Assembly: GCA_964568975.1 (NCBI GenBank)
Contig: CAZMSO010000033.1
Coordinates: 1 to 32,693, forward strand
Length of the DNA stretch: 32,693 nucleotides
From: CAZADA01 sp964568975
GTDB lineage: Bacteria; Pseudomonadota; Alphaproteobacteria; Caulobacterales; Maricaulaceae
Direction of reading: 5' to 3'
Part shown: piece after piece, positions 24,029 through 30,674 of the stretch
Layout: every line of letters starts with the position of its first letter
Position numbering within the stretch: position 1 is the stretch's first letter
Program-made: the position numbers and the translations under genes
The notes under the pieces: generated by a model
The model's database searches: none
Told to the model about the DNA's origin: nothing
What the model saw: only the letters and a program-made list of their open reading frames with translations

Positions 24029-24853
24029 TTATCTCGGAAAAGCACCCCTGATCCGCCTCTTGATTGCCTCAACGCTTAAAGCGCGATCGCCATACACATC
24101 GTAGAGCGCTGCGCGGATCTCATGCGCCTCTTTGCTGAGATCGGATTTCGCCACGCCGTTAGCACGCCGCATTTCAAGCATGGCGATCGGATCACCCAAC
24201 CCCCTCGGCCGCCCACTCCTTTTGCCGGCAAACGCGTTGGCCGGCGCCGCCTCATAGAGAGCCCGTGGTTTCAGGGTGAGCGCGTCGGTGTCAAAGCGCA
24301 GGAACTCAGCCAAGGGCGCGAGCGTCGAGCCGCGCGCCCATGTAAACGCGGAGTTCGGCGCGCCTACGGCGATCATGACGCCAGGCACATCGGGAGAACT
24401 GCGCTGGAGCGTGTCATTGATGACCGCGTGGGCTGCAACGCCGCGACCCACTCTGGCGAGCCAAATCGGAAACCGCGCGCCCTCCAGCGTGCAGTCGCCC
24501 AGATGCCAGAGCCGGCCCTCAAGCTTCTGCAGCCGCATCCCCTGCGCCGCGGCCATGGTGGCTATGGCGTCCATGATGGCCGATGTCTCGACACGCCAGA
24601 ACCTCACGTCGGCGGTCGTCAGCGCCACCTCGCCGCAGGCACAGCGCGCGACCGGCGCTTCAGGCCGACCGACGATCTCGGCCATCTGGAGACACTCTGG
24701 ACACCAGATCGTCTCCGCGAGGCCAGCGGGCTTAACCCAGCCCTCGGCGGAGGCGGCCGCGAGAATGGCCCTACTGGCCTCACATGGCGGCGAGCCGAAA
24801 GGCGCTTCTCGTCCAAGGACCTCGCTAAGCCAGTCGACGGCCGGCCGACTCAT
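24029..24853 (-). CDS. Unknown protein B: putative zinc-binding protein with AT-hook-like basic segment
   Basis: The 274-aa protein is second in a two-gene unit. A Cys cluster CPEC...CAC (Cys51, Cys54, Cys71, Cys73) suggests a structural zinc site. The middle (about 85-200) is alpha/beta with QKLEGRLWHLGDCTLEGARF, then FPIWLARVGRGVAAHAVIND. A basic GKRSGRPRGLG segment (about 212-222) resembles an AT-hook core, and a charged helical C-terminus follows (SDLSKEAHEIRAALYDVYGD, SVEAIKRRIRGAFPR). The ends suggest nucleic-acid binding; this is inference. No family is recognised. Its ATG overlaps the stop of gene A by 4 bases, implying translational coupling and a shared function. Confidence 0.72.
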   Translation of the reverse strand: MSRPAVDWLSEVLGREAPFGSPPCEASRAILAAASAEGWVKPAGLAETIWCPECLQMAEIVGRPEAPVARCACGEVALTTADVRFWRVETSAIMDAIATMAAAQGMRLQKLEGRLWHLGDCTLEGARFPIWLARVGRGVAAHAVINDTLQRSSPDVPGVMIAVGAPNSAFTWARGSTLAPLAEFLRFDTDALTLKPRALYEAAPANAFAGKRSGRPRGLGDPIAMLEMRRANGVAKSDLSKEAHEIRAALYDVYGDRALSVEAIKRRIRGAFPR

Positions 24854-26070
24854 TCAGCGCCCGCCAGCTCAGGCGCGCGCCCCAGGCCAAGTGCGGGAAG
24901 AATCTGGTCTTTAATGAGTTGATACCGCTCGCTTTCCGGATGCTCACACCGGACGCCGCCCCGGGTGACTGTGACCTTCACGGACCGGTGAGCAAGTTTT
25001 CGAACGCCTAACCCTTCGGCGAAGTCGACGGTCAGCTCCAAGCTCGCGAATGTCAGCCCCGGCGCCTCACCGCGGGGCGCGTCGATGGCGGCCGCCATTA
25101 CGTCCCATGCATCCACATCGCGGCTCTCGCTAAACGACGCCGCCGCGCCGTAATACCCGTCAACCGTCGCCTCGATCTTCGACACCCGCACCTGCGTGAC
25201 GTCCGGCGCTTCGACAAACAGTTGCTCAGGCGTCTTCCCGGCCAGGAGCTCCAAATCATGATCGGGATGGACAACGGCCGCCGGCTCGCTCTGATGGCCC
25301 AGCACGTACTTGGCGAAAGCGTTAGCGACGGCCTGGCGGATCGCAGCGCCGCCGCGATTGACCGCCACCGTCAAACGTCCCTCCCCATGATGCAGGGCAA
25401 TATGGACGCGCGTGACCTTGCGCCCGAGGCGATCAAAGAGCGCGCCGTGCTGGTCGAACTCTTCCTCATATTGCGGCTGACGGCACACGCTGGCGGTCAC
25501 CAGCGCGTCATAGCGAGGGTCATCGCGCATCTCGTCGACGTTGAAGTCCACGAACTCACCCGAGCCGTCATGGCGTTTGTAGATCGACTGCACGGCTTCT
25601 TTAAAGCGCGCCTCCCCCTCCCCTTCGAAGGCGACCTGTCCAACTGGGGGCGTGTCATAGTCCGATGCGTGCGTGCGGCTCCCGGCTATGTGTGAAAAAG
25701 AAGCGCGACGCTCAGCGTGTTCGAAGGCCGGTTTGCCGTGCAGGAACAAGTACAGAGCGCGAGCTTCGTTGCCAGAATGTTTGAGGCGCTCGTCCAGCTC
25801 CAAATCGGCGTCTTCGAGGTGTTGGGTCAAGAGCCATTCCAACCCCGGACGGGCTAGCGTCATGATGCGCTCGGCGTCGCGCTTGAGCTGCGCGTGAGCT
25901 TGGCTGGCGTCAACGCGCAGCTGAGCGCAGTACTTAACCGCCTCACGTAAGCGCAGAGTTGGGTTCGCGAGCGGCGGCCCAGAAAAAACGGGCGCGCCAT
26001 GTTGCTTCAGCCATAAGATCAACTCGTCGCCACGGGCGCGCGCGAGCAATTTCTCTAGCAAATCCGCCAT
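24850..26070 (-). CDS. Unknown protein A: 406-aa cargo protein of the integrative element
   Basis: The 406-aa protein has no signal peptide or membrane segment. The N-terminal 130 residues are mostly helical and charged (MADLLEKLLARARGDELILW, then LTQHLEDADLELDERLKHSG). The rest is alpha/beta: EFVDFNVDEMRDDPRYDALV, TRVHIALHHGEGRLTVAVNR, GGAAIRQAVANAFAKYVLGH, TQVRVSKIEATVDGYYGA and FASLELTVDFAEGLGVRKLA. It ends in a strand-rich segment (HRSVKVTVTRGGVRCEHPES). No nuclease, NTPase or other catalytic motif is recognised. The start at 26070 has GGAAG about 10 bases upstream. Together with gene B it is the only cargo of the element, as in small defence or regulatory modules, but no function can be assigned. 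Confidence 0.72.
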   Translation of the reverse strand: MADLLEKLLARARGDELILWLKQHGAPVFSGPPLANPTLRLREAVKYCAQLRVDASQAHAQLKRDAERIMTLARPGLEWLLTQHLEDADLELDERLKHSGNEARALYLFLHGKPAFEHAERRASFSHIAGSRTHASDYDTPPVGQVAFEGEGEARFKEAVQSIYKRHDGSGEFVDFNVDEMRDDPRYDALVTASVCRQPQYEEEFDQHGALFDRLGRKVTRVHIALHHGEGRLTVAVNRGGAAIRQAVANAFAKYVLGHQSEPAAVVHPDHDLELLAGKTPEQLFVEAPDVTQVRVSKIEATVDGYYGAAASFSESRDVDAWDVMAAAIDAPRGEAPGLTFASLELTVDFAEGLGVRKLAHRSVKVTVTRGGVRCEHPESERYQLIKDQILPALGLGRAPELAGAE

Positions 26071-26275
26071 CGCTGGCTTCCAGTGCCGTCACGATGCTGC
26101 GGATGTGGGCGTCCGGCAGCGTCCCACAAGATCCGGCCACTGCAGAACGCCACCGCTTCAGGCACAAAAACTCTCCGCTGTCGTCCACAGGTGGAAACCC
26201 AACGCCAACTCACGAAAGCTGTAGCCAACCCGCGTAACCTCAGCGATTGGGGGCTTGCTGGCCGCACACCGAAAT

Positions 26276-26299
26276 GGGTGGCCGCATTTGCGACCACCC
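26276..26299. other. Near-perfect hairpin between gene A and the integrase remnant
   Basis: GGGTGG pairs with CCACCC, then one mismatch, then CGCA/TGCG around a TT loop, making about 10 pairs in 24 bases. It lies 8 bases after the remnant's stop codon. It could be that integrase's old terminator or a recombination-site relic. Confidence 0.45.
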
Positions 26300-26306
26300 A
26301 AAGCCG

Positions 26307-26504
26307 CTACAAATCCACCTGCTCGGGGATCTCAAGCGCGTCCTCGACCCCGATTCCGAGGTGGCGCACGGTGCGTTCGAGCTTGATGTGACCGAGCAAA
26401 AGCTGGGTGACGCGGAGGTTGCCAGTTTTATTGCATATCTGCGTGGCTTTCGTCCGCCGCAGCGCCTCTGTGCCATAGGCGGTCGGATCAAGCCCAACGC
26501 TGGC
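26307..26504 (-). pseudogene. C-terminal remnant of a second tyrosine integrase, catalytic Tyr lost
   Basis: About 65 residues match the end of the integrase family whose C-terminus reads YGTHSLRRTKA...NLRAVQLLLGHTKLESTVRYLGI. Here the text is AYGTEALRRTKATQICNKTG, NLRVTQLLLGHIKLERTVRH and LGIGVEDALEIPEQ. The box His is Glu, and the nucleophile Tyr is His (CAC, one transition from TAC). The N-terminal 80% is missing; upstream frames show only scraps before the next gene. This group differs from the DUF4102 integrase at 22828, so it records an earlier, unrelated insertion at the same locus. Confidence 0.82.
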
Positions 26505-26626
26505 ATCATGCCGTTGCTTCCACCGGATCCGCCATGACGCCGGCGGGCGGCGTCGAAGAGCACTGCGTGCGCCGACAAACCAGTGCTCTTGCAAGGTTCG
26601 TCGACGCACAGGACGCTCAGGCGTGA

Positions 26627-28087
26627 CTATGGCGCCGTGGGCAAGGGTGGCGCCGTCGCGAACGGCTCGACAATATCGTCCCAGACGTTCGCTTCTTTTT
26701 CGCGAATTGAGTCCCACAGCTCGCTAAACGAGATTTTACCCTTCTTAAATTTGACGTAATCGCGGAAGACGCGGCGTTCCTCTTCAATGCTGGTGACGAA
26801 ATCATTCGTCCAGTCAGACAGCAGGGTGTCGTCCACGGTGAACCCGAAAAACGAATTTGAACCCGGGCACAGCCCCTCGCCGAACGGGCCCACCAGCGCC
26901 GTGTGGGTGTACGCCGTCAGCGATGGGCCGCCTGGAAAGGCCGGCGGGCAGGACTCGTTGGCGCCACTGATGAGAAACCGTTTGTAGCGCCCTGGAAACT
27001 TCGCGTTGATGCGGCCGTGAGCGGCGTCAAGGATTGCGCGGTATTCCGCTTGCGTGACCGGGACAAAGGGCGGATTGCCGGGCACGTTGGCCTGCACAAA
27101 CCCGAGGTTCGTGAGGTCCGCATCCGTGGTGTAGAAGGCCTCGCGGATCGTGCGGTCGTTTCGAAGGCGCCACTCGACAAGGCCCGTTTGTTGACCCTCC
27201 GGATCGCACAGGCCGACAATGACGCAGCTCAGCGGGAAGAACTCGTCGAAGCGCCACGTCTCGGCCCGCGCCAACGCTGCGTCTGGCGCGCCCTCAGGAT
27301 TGAGCGCCAACGGCCCCGCATCGTTGAACACGTACAGGTCCGTGCGGTCCCCCCAAAGAAACCGCGTCAAGAAGGGGGCGAAGCCCGCCGCACCGACCCC
27401 GCCCGCGCTGGATCCCGCAATCAGGATCGTGTCGGCCTCGGGAAACACGTCGCGGGCGACGTCAAGACCCGCCGTCGCGTTCCGCAACCCGCGATAGTGA
27501 AGTGTGTCGCTCGGGCTCACGCTGTCCGGATTTGTGTTCGGTGTGGCGTTGTCGCCGGTGAAGACGGACCCGTCGCAGTACGGAAAGAAGGCGACGGAGT
27601 AATCGCCAAGGGGGTTGTCGATCGTCCCGTCCGGCGATGTCGCCGCGAACACGCCCGGCGCAAAGGCGGCTGGTGGCGGAAATTGGGCCTCGGCCGTGCG
27701 GTTGCACTGCTCAAAGCCTTCCCAGCATGCGCCGCCGCCTTGGAAAAAGATCAACAGTTTCTCTGGATCCCCAGGCTTCGTGAACATTGAATAGGGGGTT
27801 CCATCGATGCAAATAGGCCCGTCACCATTGTCCGGATCAAATGTGTGTTGCGTCCACACATCCGCAAACGACGCCGACACCGACGGCGCGAAGTCCCCCA
27901 AATACTTGGTGACGCCCGCCAAGCGGAGCTCGCGCCGCGCCCTGCGAGTCAACCCGCCGCCGGGGCTCCCACGCTCCGACGCTGCGCTCTGGTCGTCATC
28001 CGCTACGCTCGACGGGGCCGGACCCAACATCGTTACGGCCAAACCAATGCACGCAGCGAGTGCTGCGCGTGTCATGGACCTGTTCAT
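26627..28087 (-). CDS. Secreted pectinacetylesterase/NOTUM-like carboxylesterase
   Basis: The 486-aa alpha/beta hydrolase has a signal peptide (MNRSMTRAALAACIGLAVTM, cleavage near SSVAD). Family marks are LLIFFQGGGACWEGFEQCN (oxyanion strand) and the nucleophile elbow ILIAGSSAGGVGAAGF, with Ser227 in GxSxG. Also present are the acidic turn VFNDAGPLAL and paired Cys (FEQCN, FPYCDG, LSCVIVGLCDP, NESCPP) typical of an exported, disulfide-bonded enzyme. Relatives remove acetyl groups from pectin or acyl groups from lipidated substrates; the substrate here is open. Length fits the family. ATG 28087 is chosen because GAGGAGGG lies 6 bases before it; an in-frame extension to 28177 crosses the upstream inverted repeat. 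Confidence 0.85.
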   Translation of the reverse strand: MNRSMTRAALAACIGLAVTMLGPAPSSVADDDQSAASERGSPGGGLTRRARRELRLAGVTKYLGDFAPSVSASFADVWTQHTFDPDNGDGPICIDGTPYSMFTKPGDPEKLLIFFQGGGACWEGFEQCNRTAEAQFPPPAAFAPGVFAATSPDGTIDNPLGDYSVAFFPYCDGSVFTGDNATPNTNPDSVSPSDTLHYRGLRNATAGLDVARDVFPEADTILIAGSSAGGVGAAGFAPFLTRFLWGDRTDLYVFNDAGPLALNPEGAPDAALARAETWRFDEFFPLSCVIVGLCDPEGQQTGLVEWRLRNDRTIREAFYTTDADLTNLGFVQANVPGNPPFVPVTQAEYRAILDAAHGRINAKFPGRYKRFLISGANESCPPAFPGGPSLTAYTHTALVGPFGEGLCPGSNSFFGFTVDDTLLSDWTNDFVTSIEEERRVFRDYVKFKKGKISFSELWDSIREKEANVWDDIVEPFATAPPLPTAP

Positions 28088-28102
28088 GAAACCCTCCTCA
28101 AA

Positions 28103-28123
28103 GCGGTAAGCAAAAATTACCGC
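28103..28123. promoter_or_regulatory. Inverted repeat just upstream of the esterase ribosome site
   Basis: Perfect 7-bp arms GCGGTAA/TTACCGC around a 7-base spacer, ending 5 bases before the GAGGAGGG ribosome site of the esterase. In DNA it could be an operator; in mRNA a hairpin that limits ribosome access. Confidence 0.45.
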
Positions 28124-28239
28124 CACAGTCACATTACATTGCACAAAGTTGAGCCCAGGCAGTGTGGCGCTGCACACAGGCGTTTATCTTTGCTTGTGCA
28201 GCCTTGGTTGAGCGTGCCGCGCTGTCAATTGCGACTAAT

Positions 28240-28584
28240 TCATCCATGCGCGCCCCGGCTGTCACTGGGCGCATCATCGCGTCGCGTCATGCCGTAGTCG
28301 CGCATGACGCGCGCGATGCGCAAACGATAGTCTGCGAACAGGGTCGCGCGTCCTTCCGCCTGGGCGGCGCGGTGGTGGGACAGATTGCGCCATCCGGCCA
28401 CAGCCGCCTCGTCCCGCCAGAATGAAAGGGAGAGGATACGTCCTGGAGTGTTCAGACTTTCAAACCGCTCGATTGACAGGAAACCGTCGATGTCATTCAG
28501 CAGTGGACGCATTTGGTCCGCTAGCTCGAAATAGCGATCCGCGCGCCCCGATGCGGGCGCCAGCTCAAAAATGACGGCGATCAT
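28240..28584 (-). CDS. ABM-domain (antibiotic biosynthesis monooxygenase-like) protein
   Basis: The 114-aa ferredoxin-like protein has the ABM pattern: MIAVIFELAPASGRADRYFE, then LLNDIDGFLSIERFESLNTP, GRILSLSFWRDEAAVAGWRN and the terminal HHRAAQAEGRATLFADYRLR. Members form dimers; some oxidise aromatic compounds without cofactor, others degrade heme or have no known activity. The start ATG overlaps the stop of the NIPSNAP gene by 4 bases, so the two are translationally coupled and may form a heteromer or sequential enzymes. Confidence 0.88.
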   Translation of the reverse strand: MIAVIFELAPASGRADRYFELADQMRPLLNDIDGFLSIERFESLNTPGRILSLSFWRDEAAVAGWRNLSHHRAAQAEGRATLFADYRLRIARVMRDYGMTRRDDAPSDSRGAHG

Positions 28585-28937
28585 GGCGCGTCCTCCACCG
28601 ACGGCGCGACACGTCGCGCGTGCGGGGTGGAGACCAAGTGCAAAAAGCTGCGGTCTTCCCGGCGGATGAAGCGCTCCGCTTGGGCGAAGGCGTAGGCTTC
28701 GCGTCCGACGGGGTGCGCGCGCAATCTGGTTTTGTACGCCTCGTACGCTGCCAGGGAGGGCAGCGTGTAGACGCCGAAGCCTTTCGTGGCGGATCCCTCA
28801 TGGGGCGCGAAATAACCGATGAGATCGGCGCCGCAGGCGGGAATGGCTTGGCCCCACATTGCGGCGTAGCGCACAAACGCATCGCGGCTCCATGGGTCCA
28901 TGTCGTATTCGATGAAACAGGTGATGGGGTCCGTCAC
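28581..28937 (-). CDS. NIPSNAP family protein
   Basis: The 118-aa protein has the NIPSNAP/dimeric alpha-beta barrel pattern: ITCFIEYDMDPWSRDAFVRY, then IPACGADLIGYFAPHEGSAT, KGFGVYTLPSLAAYEAYKTR and FIRREDRSFLHLV. The domain is structurally related to ABM domains; its bacterial role is not established. GTG 28937 is chosen as start because CGGAGG sits 5-6 bases upstream; longer readings run into the ArsR promoter region. First gene of the operon, divergent from the ArsR-type regulator 72 bases away. Confidence 0.85.
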   Translation of the reverse strand: MTDPITCFIEYDMDPWSRDAFVRYAAMWGQAIPACGADLIGYFAPHEGSATKGFGVYTLPSLAAYEAYKTRLRAHPVGREAYAFAQAERFIRREDRSFLHLVSTPHARRVAPSVEDAP

Positions 28938-28987
28938 AAATGCCTCCGTGTGCTGGTCCCTATCGAATATGCGACTTGCCGGAGCCA

Positions 28988-29011
28988 ATGGTTCGGCTAT
29001 GGTCGAACCAT
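28988..29011. promoter_or_regulatory. Palindromic operator over the ArsR-type start codon
   Basis: Perfect inverted repeat ATGGTTCG - 8 bases - CGAACCAT. The right arm contains the first two bases of the regulator's ATG (29010). The spacer also holds ATGGT, making a second overlapping dyad ATGGT-CGA-ACCAT. It sits in the 72-base divergent interval, so a bound repressor would block both the regulator and the NIPSNAP-ABM operon. Confidence 0.7.
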
Positions 29012-29714
29012 GCTCGACGGCCCGGACATCGCGCGCATCGCCGCCCTCATTGGCGATCCCGCCCGCGCCAACATGCTCTGCGCGCTGATGGACGGCCGCG
29101 CGTTGACCGCAACGGAGCTGGCCGGCCACGCCGGCGTCAGCAAACAAACGGCGTCAACGCATTTGGCGCGCTTAAGCGAGGCGGGGCTTCTGGCGAACGA
29201 CCGGCAGGGTCGGCATCGCTACTTTCGGCTATTGGATCCGGACGTCGCACGTGCGCTCGAAGCGCTTATGGGCGTCGCCGAGCGCGGAGGGGGACGCCGG
29301 GTTCGCACGGGGCCTCGCGAGCCAGCCATGCGCCGCGCCCGCATCTGCTATGATCATCTCGCGGGAGACATCGCGGTTCGTCTGTTGGACGAGCTTGTCA
29401 CCCGCGGTTGGCTCGAGGTGCAGCTTGCGCCAGCTGACGTCGCCGAGCTCGGCCTAACCGAGGAGGGGCGAATCGGTTTCAACGCCCTTGGACTCGATAT
29501 GGAGACGGTGGAGCGCGCACGCCGTCCCGCCTGCCGCGCCTGTCTCGACTGGTCAGCGCGCCGCCATCATCTCGCCGGCGGGCTTGGCGCCGCGCTGTTT
29601 GATTTTGCTGTCAGCGAAGTCTGGATCAGACGCAGGCCCGACAGCCGCCTCATTTCCGTTACGAAAGCTGGAGAACAGGCGTTAAAGGACGTGTTCGGGG
29701 TGGACACGTCCTGA
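29010..29714 (+). CDS. ArsR-type winged-helix regulator with C-terminal sensor extension
   Basis: The 234-aa protein has an N-terminal ArsR winged helix: IARIAALIGDPARANMLCAL, then LTATELAGHAGVSKQTASTH and LARLSEAGLLANDRQGRHRY. The longer C-terminal half includes ICYDHLAGDIAVRLLDELV and CRACLDWSARRHHLAGGLGA. These are marks of an ArsR subgroup carrying an extra domain in place of the classic metal-binding helix. The Cys in ICYDH and CRAC might sense metal or redox state; this is a guess. The start codon lies in a palindrome, so the regulator probably represses itself and the divergent NIPSNAP-ABM operon. Confidence 0.9.
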   Translation: MLDGPDIARIAALIGDPARANMLCALMDGRALTATELAGHAGVSKQTASTHLARLSEAGLLANDRQGRHRYFRLLDPDVARALEALMGVAERGGGRRVRTGPREPAMRRARICYDHLAGDIAVRLLDELVTRGWLEVQLAPADVAELGLTEEGRIGFNALGLDMETVERARRPACRACLDWSARRHHLAGGLGAALFDFAVSEVWIRRRPDSRLISVTKAGEQALKDVFGVDTS

Positions 29715-30028
29715 CGCCTCCGAAGTGGTCTGCAGCCATTGATGGAGAGCCGCGCTGCGGTCCGCTCGTGCGCCGATCGCGACATTCGAGGCTACACACT
29801 GTAAGTGGGATAGTGGGTCGACACCTGCCGGTCAGCGCCGAACGGAGGCGGCGACCGCTTTCGGGAAGGGGTCGATTCCGAGTACGGCCACGAACGGACC
29901 TTGAGCATGGGTGAACTTGAGGTCCGCATTCGGCCGTATGTCGGCCAACGCGGTTCGTTATTGACAAGCCACGCCGTCTGATGCGTCATTTTACTGTTAA
30001 CCAAGCACGGTCCAGGTGGGGATCACGC
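29715..30028. other. Intergenic stretch between the ArsR-type gene and the exported proteins
   Basis: No gene is seen in 314 bases. Short imperfect repeats are present: CGAACGGA occurs twice (near 29839 and 29891), and CCGCTTTCGG (near 29856) resembles CCGCATTCGG (near 29923). It ends in an AT-richer patch (TTTTACTGTTAACC, 29990-30003) that may hold the promoter of the next operon. Confidence 0.4.
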
Positions 30029-30649
30029 ATGCAAAAGAATGCCCTGGCAATTGTCTCAGCGTGTGCGTTTTTCTGGCCTGCGCATGCGGCGGCTCAAAGA
30101 TTGGATGTTGTCCTGGACGGTGCCGAGGTGTCGGAGCCCGATGATCGCGATGGTTTTGTCAACATTACCATCATTGTTCCACTCGAATTGATCGATGTTC
30201 ACCCTGAAGTCTTCGAGATCTCAAGCCGTTGTGATATTACAGCTGGGCCTTCGGATGGATTTGAAACTCTCGGTTTCGCCCAGAAAGACGTCCTCAGTCG
30301 CAGCCGAACAGGGGATCAAATTGTGTCGGCAGAACCTGGCGATGATCTGGAATACACCGTTGATGCGGATGGGTTCCAGACCATTACTGGCGAAGCGGCC
30401 TGGATCATCGGCGTTTCGGCTGAGGATGACGAGCTGCTTGGGGGCTCGCGATATACGTGCTCGCTCGTTTTTTTCCGCAGACACCCATCAACAAATGTCC
30501 GATCTAGCGGGGGCCTAGCCAGATTAAGGGGGAATCCCGACGAGGAGTATTGGCGGCGCGGCCAGTCATCTAGCGCTTCCGCGACAAGCCGCTATGGAGA
30601 TTACAATTATACGGTGGTTTGGGGGGACATTTCGGTTGACCGCCCCTAA
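30029..30649 (+). CDS. Exported protein of unknown function
   Basis: The 206-aa protein has a signal peptide (MQKNALAIVSACAFFWPAHA, then AAQRLDVV). The mature part is strand-rich and acidic (VVLDGAEVSEPDDRDGFVNI, GDDLEYTVDADGFQTITGEA), with two Cys (SSRCDITAG and RYTCSLVFF) that could pair. The end is Ser/Tyr-rich (SASATSRYGDYNYTVVW). GGGGA precedes the ATG by about 8 bases. Base composition is visibly less GC-rich than its neighbours, a possible sign of transfer. No family is recognised. It ends 25 bases before the next exported protein. Confidence 0.65.
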   Translation: MQKNALAIVSACAFFWPAHAAAQRLDVVLDGAEVSEPDDRDGFVNITIIVPLELIDVHPEVFEISSRCDITAGPSDGFETLGFAQKDVLSRSRTGDQIVSAEPGDDLEYTVDADGFQTITGEAAWIIGVSAEDDELLGGSRYTCSLVFFRRHPSTNVRSSGGLARLRGNPDEEYWRRGQSSSASATSRYGDYNYTVVWGDISVDRP

Positions 30650-30674
30650 CCGTCGCGCTGGGCTGTTTGATCAG

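Larger units (their letters stand above)
22588..26504. mobile_element. Candidate integrative element at tRNA-Lys (left end defined, right end uncertain)
   Basis: The att scar, phased repeats, tyrosine integrase, an unknown two-gene module and a dead second integrase follow one another, with ordinary chromosomal-type genes on both sides. The left end is set by the tRNA fragment. The right end is guessed at the integrase remnant; the reconstituted tRNA-Lys expected on the minus strand was not seen, so the element may extend further or have lost its right end. No phage structural, conjugation or plasmid genes are present. Confidence 0.6.
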
